DNA from: JAIRMO01 sp046533115
GTDB lineage: Bacteria > Spirochaetota > Spirochaetia > Treponematales > Breznakiellaceae
Length of the DNA: 64,000 nt
Assembly (NCBI RefSeq): GCF_046533115.1
Contig: NZ_JAJQRC010000002.1
Location: 124,001-188,000 of the forward strand
Direction: 5' to 3'
The position numbers and the translations under genes are program-made. The notes under the pieces were generated by a model. The model was not told the DNA's origin. It ran no database searches and saw only the letters and a program-made list of their open reading frames with translations. This document shows, one piece after another, positions 25,793-34,581 of this stretch (positions are counted from its first letter, which is position 1; every line of letters begins with the position of its first letter).

Positions 25793-27419
25793 TAATAAAA
25801 TCCGTACCGCTACAGGCCCCATGATTCTTCTGGTTTTATGTATATCGGGGGGACTTATCGCCTGCGGGGATCCCCCTCCTCATATTGTTTCTATAAATCC
25901 CAGAACCGGAACGCCGGGAGAGATCCTCACTATTTTGGGCGAAAATTTTGGGGATGTCCAGGATAAATCCTATGTTACCATCGCGCAGATTTTCCCCACC
26001 ATGTCCTCATATATCGAATGGACGGATACAAAAATTGCCCTGCGGCTCCCGGAATTTGGGGAATCCGCCCTTATATATATCCAAAGGGGGGATAAAAAAA
26101 GCAACCCTGTCTTAATTTCCAATCGGACTACCCTACCTCAGCCGACGTCCGGGTCCGATATGGATAAAAGCCCCCGGATATTGTCGGTCGAACCGAGTTC
26201 CGCGGTCATTGGGGCTTTGATTATCATTCAGGGAAGTAATTTTGGTTCGAGCCGGGATACCAGCGGGGTATTTTTTACCCGGGATGAGGACTCGCCCCTC
26301 CGGGATACCATTCCCGTATGGACGGAAGTTTTTGATTCCAATTTTGGATATGAATTGTGGAGTGATCGGGAAATTCAAGTCCGGGTCCCCGACGGCGCGG
26401 CCAGCGGGAATCTTGAGATTCGGACATTCCGAGGAAATTCAGAACCATTTTTTTTTGAAATTACCGATAAACCCGGAACCAAAGTTTTTGGGGAGAAACA
26501 GACCTATACCCTCAATTATACGGTGGGGATTCAGACCAGGGAAGTACCGGCTTCCCATTCTCTTTACCTTTGGCTTCCCCGGCCGGTTCTTTCGTCTTCC
26601 CAACCATCGGTTCAGCTCTTATCCTGGACCAGGGCGCCTTTTATGGAAAATTATCGGGAGACGGTCCTGTTTAAATTCAATGATCTCGCCCCTTATACCA
26701 CCATGGAGACTACCCTCTCCTTTCGGCTGGAAACATACGCCATTACGACCAATATCAAAGAGTCGTTGATCAAGGAAAGCGGTACCTTTCCCATGGAAAC
26801 GGTTTATACCCTTCCTGGCCCATTGATCCCTTCGGACCATGCCTTGATCAAGACCCATACCAATACCATTATTGGGCGGGAACGGAATCCTTACCTGAAG
26901 GCCCGGAAAATATACGATTGGCTTATTACCCAGGGGGGAATACGGTGGGAACCCGTAACCGGAGGTGTTCTGGAAGCCTTGGACAGGAAACGGACCGATC
27001 CCTATGGGGCGGCCCTGTTTTTCTGCGCCATGGCCAGGGCCGGGGGTATCCCCGCTCTGCCCGTATCAGGGGTTTTAATCGGCCGGTCCCAGAAGGCGAT
27101 CCGCCACTATTGGGCGGAGTTTTGGATTGACGGGTTCGGCTGGATACCCCTGGATCCCGCCTTGGGAACGGGGACTGTCCCGGCTGATTTTGCCTTTACC
27201 CTCCGGCAAGATCGGGCGGCTTACTATTTCGGCAATATGGATAACCGGCATGTTGCCTTTTCCCGGGGAGAACGGGTCTTATCCCAAATGGAAGTCCGGG
27301 GAAAAACCGTGTCCCGGGAACGGGATTTTGCCCTGCAAAACATCTGGGAAGAATCTTCCGGGGGTATTAACTATGATTCCCAATGGGGAGATGTTATAAT
27401 TACTTCGTTAGAAGAATAA
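25779..27419 (+). CDS. Lipoprotein with IPT/TIG repeats and a transglutaminase-like domain
   Basis: A 546-aa probable lipoprotein: the hydrophobic segment ILLVLCISGGLIAC ends in a lipobox-like Cys. Two IPT/TIG modules follow (about residues 28-110 and 125-230: INPRTGTPGEILTILGENFGD and VEPSSAVIGALIIIQGSNFG). The C-terminal part is a transglutaminase-like fold with a possible triad: Cys in ALFFCAMARAGGIPA, His in IRHYWAEFWIDG, Asp in WIPLDPALG. Such domains act as proteases or peptide ligases, or are inactive. Start uncertain: ATG 25779 or 25746, both overlapping the previous gene. Confidence 0.85.
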   Translation: MSTSNNKIRTATGPMILLVLCISGGLIACGDPPPHIVSINPRTGTPGEILTILGENFGDVQDKSYVTIAQIFPTMSSYIEWTDTKIALRLPEFGESALIYIQRGDKKSNPVLISNRTTLPQPTSGSDMDKSPRILSVEPSSAVIGALIIIQGSNFGSSRDTSGVFFTRDEDSPLRDTIPVWTEVFDSNFGYELWSDREIQVRVPDGAASGNLEIRTFRGNSEPFFFEITDKPGTKVFGEKQTYTLNYTVGIQTREVPASHSLYLWLPRPVLSSSQPSVQLLSWTRAPFMENYRETVLFKFNDLAPYTTMETTLSFRLETYAITTNIKESLIKESGTFPMETVYTLPGPLIPSDHALIKTHTNTIIGRERNPYLKARKIYDWLITQGGIRWEPVTGGVLEALDRKRTDPYGAALFFCAMARAGGIPALPVSGVLIGRSQKAIRHYWAEFWIDGFGWIPLDPALGTGTVPADFAFTLRQDRAAYYFGNMDNRHVAFSRGERVLSQMEVRGKTVSRERDFALQNIWEESSGGINYDSQWGDVIITSLEE

Positions 27420-27471
27420 CTAATCGTGATAGGTGGTACTGGTGTATCATGATAAGAGGTAAGGAGTATAT

Positions 27472-28158
27472 ATGATAACGGTTATTTCCCTGGGGGGGTC
27501 CATTGTCGCCCCCGATGGGGTGGATGAAAAATTTCTCAAGGACTTTGTATCCCTTATCGGAGAGTTTTTGCGGGAAGATGAAAAACGGCGCTTTATCTTA
27601 GTGGTAGGCGGCGGAGGTCCCGCCCGGGCTTGGCAGCAATCATACCGCAGGATAAGTACCGCGGTAATGGCTGAAGCGGCTGATTGGATAGGCGTTATGG
27701 CTACCCGGCTTAATGCCCAACTGGTAAAGGCGGTGATGGGAGAATGGTGCACTCAGGAGGTGGTCACCGATCCTTCCCGGGTGGGTCCCCTGGTTGGCCG
27801 GGTCCTGGTGGCGGCAGGATGGAAACCGGGATTTTCCTCGGACTACGATGCGGTACTCCTGGCGGAACGGTTCCAGGCAGATAAAGTTATCAACCTGTCT
27901 AATATCGAACAGGTTTACAGCGATGATCCTCGGACCAATCCGGAAGCAAAACCCCTGACCGCTTTATCCTGGACGGAATTCCGTGCCCTGGTCGGTGATG
28001 AATGGGTTCCCGGTAAAAACGTGCCCTTTGACCCGGTGGCAAGCCGCCACGGGGCAAAAATCGGCCTCACGGTAATATGTGCCGGGGGACGAAATCTGGA
28101 AAACTTAAAAAAAATCCTCCGGGAAGAAGATTTTTTAGGTACCACCATACATCCTTAA
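27472..28158 (+). CDS. pyrH: UMP kinase, archaeal/spirochaete type
   Basis: Phosphorylates UMP to UDP with ATP. The 228-aa product belongs to the amino-acid-kinase fold: SLGGSIVAPDG (N-terminal lysine-free variant of the GGS motif), VVGGGGPARAWQ, and NLSNIEQVYSDDPRTNPEAKPL, where bacterial enzymes have a T.V.GVY..DP pattern. Its short length and wording match the subfamily described for archaea and spirochaetes rather than the E. coli type. AAGGAG stands ahead of the ATG. Confidence 0.88.
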   Translation: MITVISLGGSIVAPDGVDEKFLKDFVSLIGEFLREDEKRRFILVVGGGGPARAWQQSYRRISTAVMAEAADWIGVMATRLNAQLVKAVMGEWCTQEVVTDPSRVGPLVGRVLVAAGWKPGFSSDYDAVLLAERFQADKVINLSNIEQVYSDDPRTNPEAKPLTALSWTEFRALVGDEWVPGKNVPFDPVASRHGAKIGLTVICAGGRNLENLKKILREEDFLGTTIHP

Positions 28159-28324
28159 TGAAGGGCTTCCTAAAATGGCCCGCCTGGGCCGTTGAATAGA
28201 GTACGGTTTTAAATTCAGGGATCAATCCTTACCCCCAGGATACGCTTAAGGTTCCATTCTGCTCGGATAGACTTCATACCCGGCTTGCTTTAGACCGGTT
28301 ATTTTGGTTATCATTGAGGCGGTT

Positions 28325-28342
28325 CCAAAACTTCAGTTTTGG
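28325..28342. repeat. Dispersed hairpin element, copy 4
   Basis: CCAAAACT (28325-28332) and AGTTTTGG (28335-28342) form a perfect 8-bp stem with a TC loop, preceded by GGCGGTT. It lies 43 bp before the pfp start codon; a possible -10 (TATAAA, 28353-28358) follows it. The rest of the 28159-28384 gap holds only a short GGCCC/GGGCC inverted repeat. Confidence 0.75.
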
Positions 28343-28384
28343 ATAAGTTCATTATAAACACGAAAACATCATAAGGAGAACATA

Positions 28385-30052
28385 ATGGAAATATCCGCTC
28401 TTCAAAAATTTCGTTATGCTTATAAACCAAAACTGCCCGCCGGGTTGGCCGGGGAAATTACCGAGATAGCCCTTGAATTAGGCGCCCCTACCGAATCCGT
28501 GTCGGATCAGGGGGAACTACGGGAACTTTTTAAACATACCTATGGTAAGCCCCTGGTAACCTTTGTTACGGGAAAAAATGAAAAAATACAAAAAAAATTA
28601 ACCGTGGGGGTAATCCTTTCCGGGGGACAGGCTCCGGGGGGACACAATGTTATCGCCGGTCTTTTTGACGGCCTTAAAAAGGGAAATACCGATTCAAAGC
28701 TCTATGGATTTCTCGGCGGTCCCGGAGGGTTTACGGACAATAAGGCCCTGGAAATTACCGGGGATTTTATCGATCACTACCGCAATACCGGCGGCTTTGA
28801 TATGATAGGTTCGGGGAGAACCAAAATTGAAACCCCGGAACAATTTGCCGCAGCCTTGGAAACAGCCAAAAAACTTAACCTGGATGCGGTGGTCATCATC
28901 GGAGGAGATGATTCCAATACCAACGCGGCCCTCCTGGCGGAATATTTCCTAAGCCAGGGATCGGCGGTCCAAGTAATCGGGTGCCCAAAAACCATAGATG
29001 GGGATCTGAAAAATCAATATATCGAAGCGTCCTTTGGTTTTGATACGGCGGTAAAAACCTACAGCGAACTCATCGGAAACATAGCGCGGGACGCCAATAG
29101 CGCCAAAAAGTATTGGCATTTTATCAGGCTCATGGGCCGTTCCGCAAGCCACATTGCCCTGGAATGCGCCCTGCAAACTCAGCCGAATATCTGCCTTATC
29201 TCCGAGGAGGTGGAGGCGAAGAATTTTTCCCTGGGCCGGATTGTGGATCAGATCTGCGACGCCGTGGTAAAACGAGCGGAAAACAAGGAAAATTTCGGGG
29301 TGGTTTTGATCCCCGAAGGGGTCGTGGAATTTATCCCGGAAATGAAAAAACTTATCGCCGAGTTGAACGATGTAATAGCGGTCAACGCCGAAACCTTTGC
29401 CACTCTTGGGGGCTTTGAAGACCAGCGCGCCTGGCTTGCGGGTATCCTTTCTCCCGGTTCCCATTCCCTTTTTCAAAGCCTTCCGGGGGAAATCGCCCAA
29501 CAGCTTATTATGGATCGGGATCCCCACGGTAATGTTCAGGTTTCCCGGATTGAAACGGAGAAGCTTCTCATCAGTATGGTAGAAAAAAAACTTTCGAAAC
29601 TCAAAAAAGCCGGAACCTATGGGGGAAAATTCAGTGCCCTGGGACATTTTTTTGGATATGAAGGCCGCTGCGCCTTTCCTTCGAACTTCGATGCTGACTA
29701 CTGTTACACCTTGGGATTCAGCGCTTTTGTGCTCATCGCCTCGGGACTTACCGGTTATCTTTCCAGTGTACGGAACCTCACCGCCCCGGCGGACCAGTGG
29801 ACAGCCGGAGGGGTACCCCTTACCATGATGATGAATATGGAACACCGAAAGGGTTCCAAAAAGCCGGTAATCAAAAAGGCCCTGGTAGAATTGGAAGGGG
29901 CGCCCTTTAAGACCTTTGTTGAGGCCCGGGATACCTGGGCGGTAAAAACCAGTTTTGTTTTTCCTGGGGCCATCCAATATTACGGCCCTCCGGAGCTCTG
30001 CGATCAGCCGACCAAGACCCTCCGGTTGGAACACCGGGCAGAAGGCCGGTAA
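28385..30052 (+). CDS. pfp: Pyrophosphate-dependent 6-phosphofructokinase
   Basis: Phosphorylates fructose 6-phosphate with PPi instead of ATP, reversibly. The 555-aa product has the length of the long (plant-beta-like) PFP group. It shows LSGGQAPGGHNVIAGLFDGL, the active-site GGDDSNTNA (the second Asp is the mark of PPi-specific enzymes, where ATP forms have GGDGS), and the substrate loop GCPKTIDGDLKN. Strong AAGGAG site. With ppdK in the same window it indicates PPi-linked glycolysis. Confidence 0.96.
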   Translation: MEISALQKFRYAYKPKLPAGLAGEITEIALELGAPTESVSDQGELRELFKHTYGKPLVTFVTGKNEKIQKKLTVGVILSGGQAPGGHNVIAGLFDGLKKGNTDSKLYGFLGGPGGFTDNKALEITGDFIDHYRNTGGFDMIGSGRTKIETPEQFAAALETAKKLNLDAVVIIGGDDSNTNAALLAEYFLSQGSAVQVIGCPKTIDGDLKNQYIEASFGFDTAVKTYSELIGNIARDANSAKKYWHFIRLMGRSASHIALECALQTQPNICLISEEVEAKNFSLGRIVDQICDAVVKRAENKENFGVVLIPEGVVEFIPEMKKLIAELNDVIAVNAETFATLGGFEDQRAWLAGILSPGSHSLFQSLPGEIAQQLIMDRDPHGNVQVSRIETEKLLISMVEKKLSKLKKAGTYGGKFSALGHFFGYEGRCAFPSNFDADYCYTLGFSAFVLIASGLTGYLSSVRNLTAPADQWTAGGVPLTMMMNMEHRKGSKKPVIKKALVELEGAPFKTFVEARDTWAVKTSFVFPGAIQYYGPPELCDQPTKTLRLEHRAEGR

Positions 30053-30117
30053 TTGACTCGCGGCGAGGGTTTCATATCCCGTGGCTCTGCCGGGCGATAA
30101 AAATAAGGAGGGATGTT

Positions 30118-32214
30118 ATGGAAAGAAGGTGCGTCTTTGCTTTGTGGTTGATGCTCCTGGCCGGAACAGGTTTGACGGCCCAATCAGGAATGGATGTTTC
30201 GGGAACAAGCGAGAATCTGTCCCGGGAAAAAAACGGGACGGCGCCGTCAGAGGCGGTCCGGAAAACGTTGGTCCCCCTTAAACGGATAGCCCTTTTCTCC
30301 TCCGGGGTCGCTTATTTTGAACATCAGGGGGACGTTTCGGGTTCCGTGAGGATAGACCTCCCCTTTAAAATAGCGGCGGTTAATGACGCCCTTAAATCCC
30401 TGGTTATTAATGACCCCCGCTCCCCTTCCCCATCGGTAAGTTACCCTTCGGAGGAGACCTTATACCGGACCCTGAAGAGTCTCAGGATCGATCTTTCAGG
30501 GAATACCGATATCGTGGAGCTATTACGAGGGCTTACCGGCACGGACATAGAGGTATATACCTCTACCCTCATTGCGGGGAGGATCCTGGGGATCGAATAC
30601 CGGCCGGCGATACCGGCGGAGGAATCCTCTCCCCGGGGATCGCCGGAGGCTTGGCTTTCCCTCGTGACCCCCCAGGGCATACGGGCGGTGGGGCTCCGGG
30701 AAATAAGCCGTTTTGTTTTTAAAGATCCGGAGATCAACGCCGATTTAAACCGGGCCCTGGACCTTATCAGGGATTCCCGGGTTTCGGATACCCGTAATCT
30801 GCGGGTAGAACTCCCCGGTTCATCCGAGCGGAACATCTCCATAAGTTACGTGATCCCCGCCCCGGTATGGAAGGTTTCCTACCGTCTGGATCTATCCCGG
30901 GACAATCCCTTCCTCCAAGGTTGGGCTATAGTGGATAATGCCGGGGATGTAGACTGGGATGGGGTGGAACTCTCCCTGGTTACGGGGAAACCGGTCTCCT
31001 TTGTTCAGAACCTCTATCCCCCCTACTACGTGAACCGGCCGGTGCTGCCCTTGGCAATCGCCGGCGCCGCCGAGGCCCGGACCTATGATTCGGGATATGC
31101 GGCCCAGGGCTACCCGGAGGACAGTGCGGCTAAAATCCGGTCTGCCCCTCGGGTACAATACGTCCAGGAAACCTATGATGAGATGGCGGAAATGCCGGCG
31201 CCGGCCCCCAACGTAGCCGGGGGGGTTATGGAAACCGCCCTGCCTTCGATGGCGGGGGATCAGTTTGAATTTACCCTCCGGCATCCGGTCAGTCTTGCCC
31301 GGCAGCAAAGCGCCATGCTGCCCCTGGTAGCGGGGGAACTCCTGGCGGAAAAGGTTCTGGTTTTTTCCGGGGCAAATACCGTAAACAAGGGGATCATCCA
31401 CCCCGCTATCAGTGTGGAACTGACCAATACCACCGGAATGCGGCTCCCCGCGGGGCCTATTACGGTTTTTGACGGTGGAACCTATGCCGGTGACGCACTG
31501 ATCGATTTTTTTCCGGAGGGGGAAAAAAGGCTCATCTCCTACGGGGATGAGCTTTCCGTTAACGGCAGGGTAAACTCCTCTGTTTCCCGGGTGGTAAGCG
31601 CCGTCACGGTTAACCGGGGAGTTATGACCATTTCCCGGAAACTGATTTACGAAAAAGCCTATGTCTTTAAAAACAATTCCCGGGAGGGAAAACGGCTTAT
31701 CCTGGAGCATCCGCTTATCCTGAATGCAACCCTCACCGAGCCCGCTTCTTTTTATGAGCGAACCGATGCGCTCTACCGCTTCGAACTGACCCTTGACGCC
31801 GGGGGGGAACAGTATTTTACCGTAAAAGAGGAAAGCCCCCTGGCTGAGCGGATAACCCTGGCCCAGCTCGGACTTGATTCCCTCATGTCCTACGCATCCA
31901 ATGGGGAAATTCCCCCCGCGGTACGAGCCGCCCTGACCCGGGGGGTAGAACTCCAGCAAAAAACCGCGGCAGCCAAAACCGCCCTCACCACGGTGGAAAC
32001 CCAGCGGACCCGGCTTATCGCAGAACAGGACCGGATCCGGCGGAATCTGGAAGCCGCGGGGAACCAAAGTGCCCAGGGCCAGGAGTATCTCCGGCGGATG
32101 GCCGTTATGGATGGGGAGATCGATACCCTCAATGCCGCCATTGCGGATGCTGAAAAAAATCTCCGGGATGCCCAAAACAACTTCGATGTTTTTCTGGGGT
32201 CAATAAATTTATAG
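30118..32214 (+). CDS. Exported DUF4139-domain protein
   Basis: A 698-aa protein with a signal peptide (RRCVFALWLMLLAGTGLTAQ). The DUF4139 pattern is clear: SYVIPAPVWKVSYRLDL (about residues 240-260), WAIVDNAGDVDWDGVELSLVTGKPVSF, then ANTVNKGIIHPAISVELTN and PAGPITVFDGGTYAGDALI. A C-terminal coiled coil (about 600-690: QQKTAAAKTALTTVETQRTRL) follows. In typical family members the coiled coil precedes the domain, so the order here is reversed. Proteins of this family are poorly characterised and envelope-associated. AAGGAGG precedes the ATG. Confidence 0.85.
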   Translation: MERRCVFALWLMLLAGTGLTAQSGMDVSGTSENLSREKNGTAPSEAVRKTLVPLKRIALFSSGVAYFEHQGDVSGSVRIDLPFKIAAVNDALKSLVINDPRSPSPSVSYPSEETLYRTLKSLRIDLSGNTDIVELLRGLTGTDIEVYTSTLIAGRILGIEYRPAIPAEESSPRGSPEAWLSLVTPQGIRAVGLREISRFVFKDPEINADLNRALDLIRDSRVSDTRNLRVELPGSSERNISISYVIPAPVWKVSYRLDLSRDNPFLQGWAIVDNAGDVDWDGVELSLVTGKPVSFVQNLYPPYYVNRPVLPLAIAGAAEARTYDSGYAAQGYPEDSAAKIRSAPRVQYVQETYDEMAEMPAPAPNVAGGVMETALPSMAGDQFEFTLRHPVSLARQQSAMLPLVAGELLAEKVLVFSGANTVNKGIIHPAISVELTNTTGMRLPAGPITVFDGGTYAGDALIDFFPEGEKRLISYGDELSVNGRVNSSVSRVVSAVTVNRGVMTISRKLIYEKAYVFKNNSREGKRLILEHPLILNATLTEPASFYERTDALYRFELTLDAGGEQYFTVKEESPLAERITLAQLGLDSLMSYASNGEIPPAVRAALTRGVELQQKTAAAKTALTTVETQRTRLIAEQDRIRRNLEAAGNQSAQGQEYLRRMAVMDGEIDTLNAAIADAEKNLRDAQNNFDVFLGSINL

Positions 32215-32474
32215 ACCCTTACAACACGGTGGGACTTTGCCGCGTTTTGCCTGTTCACGTACGTTATACGCAATTTTTTTGCCCCCAATTTGTTGCCGTA
32301 CCGAAGAACCCGCTTACCGGTTCGCGGGGAAGCTCCTTGACGCGGGGAATGTAGTGGTTTTTTACTACCATAATAATATCAAGCTATTGAATGGATTTTA
32401 CCGGTAAGCTAAAATACTCATAAAATGAGCCGTAAAAGCGCCCGTCTAAGCAACAAAACGCCCCAAGGAACCGC

Positions 32475-32495
32475 CAGTTCCTCGAAGCGGAACTG
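32475..32495. repeat. Hairpin flanking the 8-bp array, left copy
   Basis: CAGTTCC (32475-32481) pairs with GGAACTG (32489-32495) over a 7-nt loop. It aligns with the hairpin on the right of the array at 17 of 21 positions. Two of the differences lie opposite each other (G-C here, A-T on the right), so pairing is kept. Confidence 0.75.
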
Positions 32496-32499
32496 CACA

Positions 32500-32688
32500 G
32501 GAACCAAGGAACCAAGGAACCAAGGAACCAAGGAACCAAGGAACCAAGGAACCAAGGAACCAAGGAACCAAGGAACCAAGGAACCAAGGAACCAAGGGAA
32601 CCAAGGAACCAAGGAACCAAGGAACCAAGGAACCAAGGAACCAAGGAACCAAGGAACCAAGGAACCAAGGAACCAAGGAACCAAGGAA
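32500..32688. repeat. Tandem array of an 8-bp unit, 23.5 copies
   Basis: GGAACCAA is repeated without variation for 12 units (32500-32595), then one extra G at 32596, then 11.5 more units to 32688. As 8 is not a multiple of 3, each strand reads a 24-bp (8-codon) cycle; none of the six frames contains a stop inside the array. It lies in the 684-bp stretch between the DUF4139 gene and the beta-helix gene, where no convincing gene was found. Confidence 0.97.
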
Positions 32689-32741
32689 TTATGGGCCGGT
32701 AACCGGCTCTGTCAAGCCCCCCCATGGGGGGCAGCCCTCCA

Positions 32742-32768
32742 CGGCAATTCCGCAAAGCGGAATTGCCG
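32742..32768. repeat. Hairpin flanking the 8-bp array, right copy
   Basis: A perfect 12-bp stem: CGGCAATTCCGC (32742-32753), AAA loop, GCGGAATTGCCG (32757-32768). No T-run follows, so it is not a standard terminator. It matches the left-hand hairpin at 32475-32495. Confidence 0.85.
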
Positions 32769-32814
32769 CTCATACCGCATATACCGATAGTTTCTCATGT
32801 TTCCCGAAAAAACG

Positions 32815-32852
32815 CCGGAGGGTTCCCCGCATAGGAACCTTCCGGTTTTTTT
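32815..32852 (+). terminator. Rho-independent terminator upstream of the beta-helix gene
   Basis: CCGGAGGGTTCC (32815-32826) pairs with GGAACCTTCCGG (32834-32845) with one G-T pair, 7-nt loop, followed by seven T residues. It would end transcripts coming through the repeat region and isolates the beta-helix gene from the DUF4139 gene. Confidence 0.85.
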
Positions 32853-32898
32853 ATATGTTTTTTTGTTGGCGGAACAGTAAAACCGTCCGGAGGATTTT

Positions 32899-34338
32899 AT
32901 GAAAAGCATAAAGACCATTGTTTCATGCGGACTTATCGCCCTGGCGGTGGTAATCACCTTTGCGGGCTGCGCCAGCACCGGCGGCGGCGCTGCCGTCGTT
33001 ACCGCTACCGGCGAAGACGGACAGTTTACCGCCATTGCTATTCCCGGTGCGTATAATGACACCCTTGCCGCGGCATTGGATTGGATCGGCGCCAACGCGA
33101 AGGAAGGCGGCGCGTATACCATTACGGTAAAGGCCGATGAAACGAGCGCTCCCCGGCAGCTTTCCTACGATGGCAAGCGGGTAAGCATAACCATACAAGG
33201 CGATACGGCAGATCGGGCGGTTAGTTTAAGCGGGAAGGGCGCGCTTTTTGCCGTGGAAAACGGGGTTGCGCTGATCCTGGACAACAACCTTACGCTCAAA
33301 GGGCGGGGGAACCGCGAGAGCGCCGCCAATGAACGCGCCCTGGTTGAGGTACACTCCGGCGGCATTTTGCAGGTGAAGGCGGGCGCTGTTATTACGGATA
33401 ATTATAATGCCGATAATGGCGGCGGTGGGGTGCAGATCCACGAAAACGGAACCTTCACCATGATGGGCGGCGAGATACGCGGCAACACCGCCAAGGGTGG
33501 TGGTGGAGTGTCTATCTACAAGGGAACCTTCACCCTAACGGGTGGCACGATAAACGGCAACACCGCTACCGAATGGGGCGGCGGTGGGGTGCAGGTCGGC
33601 GAAAACGCAGTCTTCACCCTGACGGGCGGCGAGATACGCGGCAACACCGCAACCGAAGGCTCAGGCGGCGGGGTAAATGTCGGCAACAAGGGCGCGTTCA
33701 CCCTGGAGAACGGCACGATAAGCGGCAACACCGCCGACAAAGGTCACGGCGGCGGGGTGTCCGTCGGCGAAAACGCAACGTTCACCCTGAAAGGCGGCGA
33801 AGTGAGCGGCAACACCGCCAAAAACGGCGGCGGGGTGAATATCCACAAAGACACCTTCACCATGGAGGGCGGCGCGATACGCGATAATACTGCCACCGAA
33901 AGCGGCGGCGGGATGTCTGTCGGCGAAAATGCCACGTTCACCCTGAAAGGCGGCACGATAAGCGGCAACACAACCGCCAAGGCAGGCGGCGGGATGAATG
34001 TCGTGAGGGGAACCTTCATCATGGAGGGCGGCGAGGTCCGCGGTAACACCGCCGGGGGCGGCGGCGGGATAGCTGTCTCAGGAGGAACCTTCATCAAAAA
34101 GGGCGGGACCATCTACGGCGATACCGATAAAACCCATACCGCGGGCAGTAGCGAAAACACCGCTACGGGCGGCAACGGGCACGCGGTTTTGCTCGAGGAC
34201 GGCGGTAAACGGCGTTATGCCGACACGGGCCCGGAGGTTAAGCTCTACGCCCAGTGGGAGAGCAGTGCCCGGGCCTGGACGTATAACGACCCCGCCGCAG
34301 GCGGCGTGGGGGATACGGCGGGGGCCTGGGAGAACTAA
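32899..34338 (+). CDS. Surface lipoprotein with right-handed beta-helix repeats
   Basis: A 479-aa protein. The N-terminus is a lipoprotein signal (LIALAVVITFAGCAS, lipobox Cys near residue 25). About ten repeats of 24-28 residues follow from residue ~155 to ~420, with the pattern FTLxGGxIxGNTAxxGGGVxVxxN, the hallmark of pectin-lyase-like parallel beta-helices found in adhesins and secreted enzymes. No catalytic residues are recognisable, so a binding or adhesin role is more likely (inference). GC-rich, Gly/Asn/Thr-rich codon use differs from the neighbours. CCGGAGGA precedes the ATG. Confidence 0.87.
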   Translation: MKSIKTIVSCGLIALAVVITFAGCASTGGGAAVVTATGEDGQFTAIAIPGAYNDTLAAALDWIGANAKEGGAYTITVKADETSAPRQLSYDGKRVSITIQGDTADRAVSLSGKGALFAVENGVALILDNNLTLKGRGNRESAANERALVEVHSGGILQVKAGAVITDNYNADNGGGGVQIHENGTFTMMGGEIRGNTAKGGGGVSIYKGTFTLTGGTINGNTATEWGGGGVQVGENAVFTLTGGEIRGNTATEGSGGGVNVGNKGAFTLENGTISGNTADKGHGGGVSVGENATFTLKGGEVSGNTAKNGGGVNIHKDTFTMEGGAIRDNTATESGGGMSVGENATFTLKGGTISGNTTAKAGGGMNVVRGTFIMEGGEVRGNTAGGGGGIAVSGGTFIKKGGTIYGDTDKTHTAGSSENTATGGNGHAVLLEDGGKRRYADTGPEVKLYAQWESSARAWTYNDPAAGGVGDTAGAWEN

Positions 34339-34352
34339 GAATAGAAGGAAAG

Positions 34353-34541
34353 AAAAGACCGGGAGCGGCTCACAAAAGACAATGGGCGGCCCATAAAAGA
34401 CAGGGAGCCACTCCCAAAAGACCAAGAGCCGCCCCTAAAAGACAATGAGCAGCTCACAAAAGACAATGCGCCGCTCACAAAAGACCATGAGCGGCGCATA
34501 AAAGACCGGGAGCCGTAAATAAAAACCGGTGAGCGGTTTAC
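34353..34541. repeat. Degenerate tandem array of a 21-bp unit, 9 copies
   Basis: Nine consecutive 21-bp units, each opening AAAAGACC, AAAAGACA or (last) AAAAACCG and continuing roughly rrGAGCsGCnCAy. Copies differ at several positions but spacing is exact. The length keeps reading frame: on the + strand it would read as a 7-residue repeat of the type KDxExLT, on the minus strand LSFxxxx. The + frame is preceded by a stop at 34342 and lacks a start, so it is treated as non-coding. It fills most of the 243-bp gap. Confidence 0.92.
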
Positions 34542-34581
34542 CATCATCAATATCGTACTAGAGAACAATAAGGAGTGAAAA

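Noticed and set aside
28949..30034. Long antisense open frame (361 codons) opposite pfp
   Set aside because: Shadow of a strongly supported gene; product has no family signature.
30892..32175. Long antisense open frame (427 codons) opposite the DUF4139 gene
   Set aside because: Shadow frame rich in Gly and Pro; no ribosome site or domain.
32500..32688. Array as a CRISPR locus
   Set aside because: Units are contiguous 8-bp copies with no spacers, and no cas gene is in the window. The same holds for the 21-bp array at 34353.
32384..32790. Long open frames on both strands across the GGAACCAA array (PWFLGSLV and GTKEPRNQ repeats)
   Set aside because: They stay open only because the repeat has no stop in any frame; no ribosome site and no recognisable protein at either end.
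33516..34112. Antisense open frames opposite the beta-helix gene
   Set aside because: Repetitive Pro/Val-rich shadows of the Gly-rich repeats.
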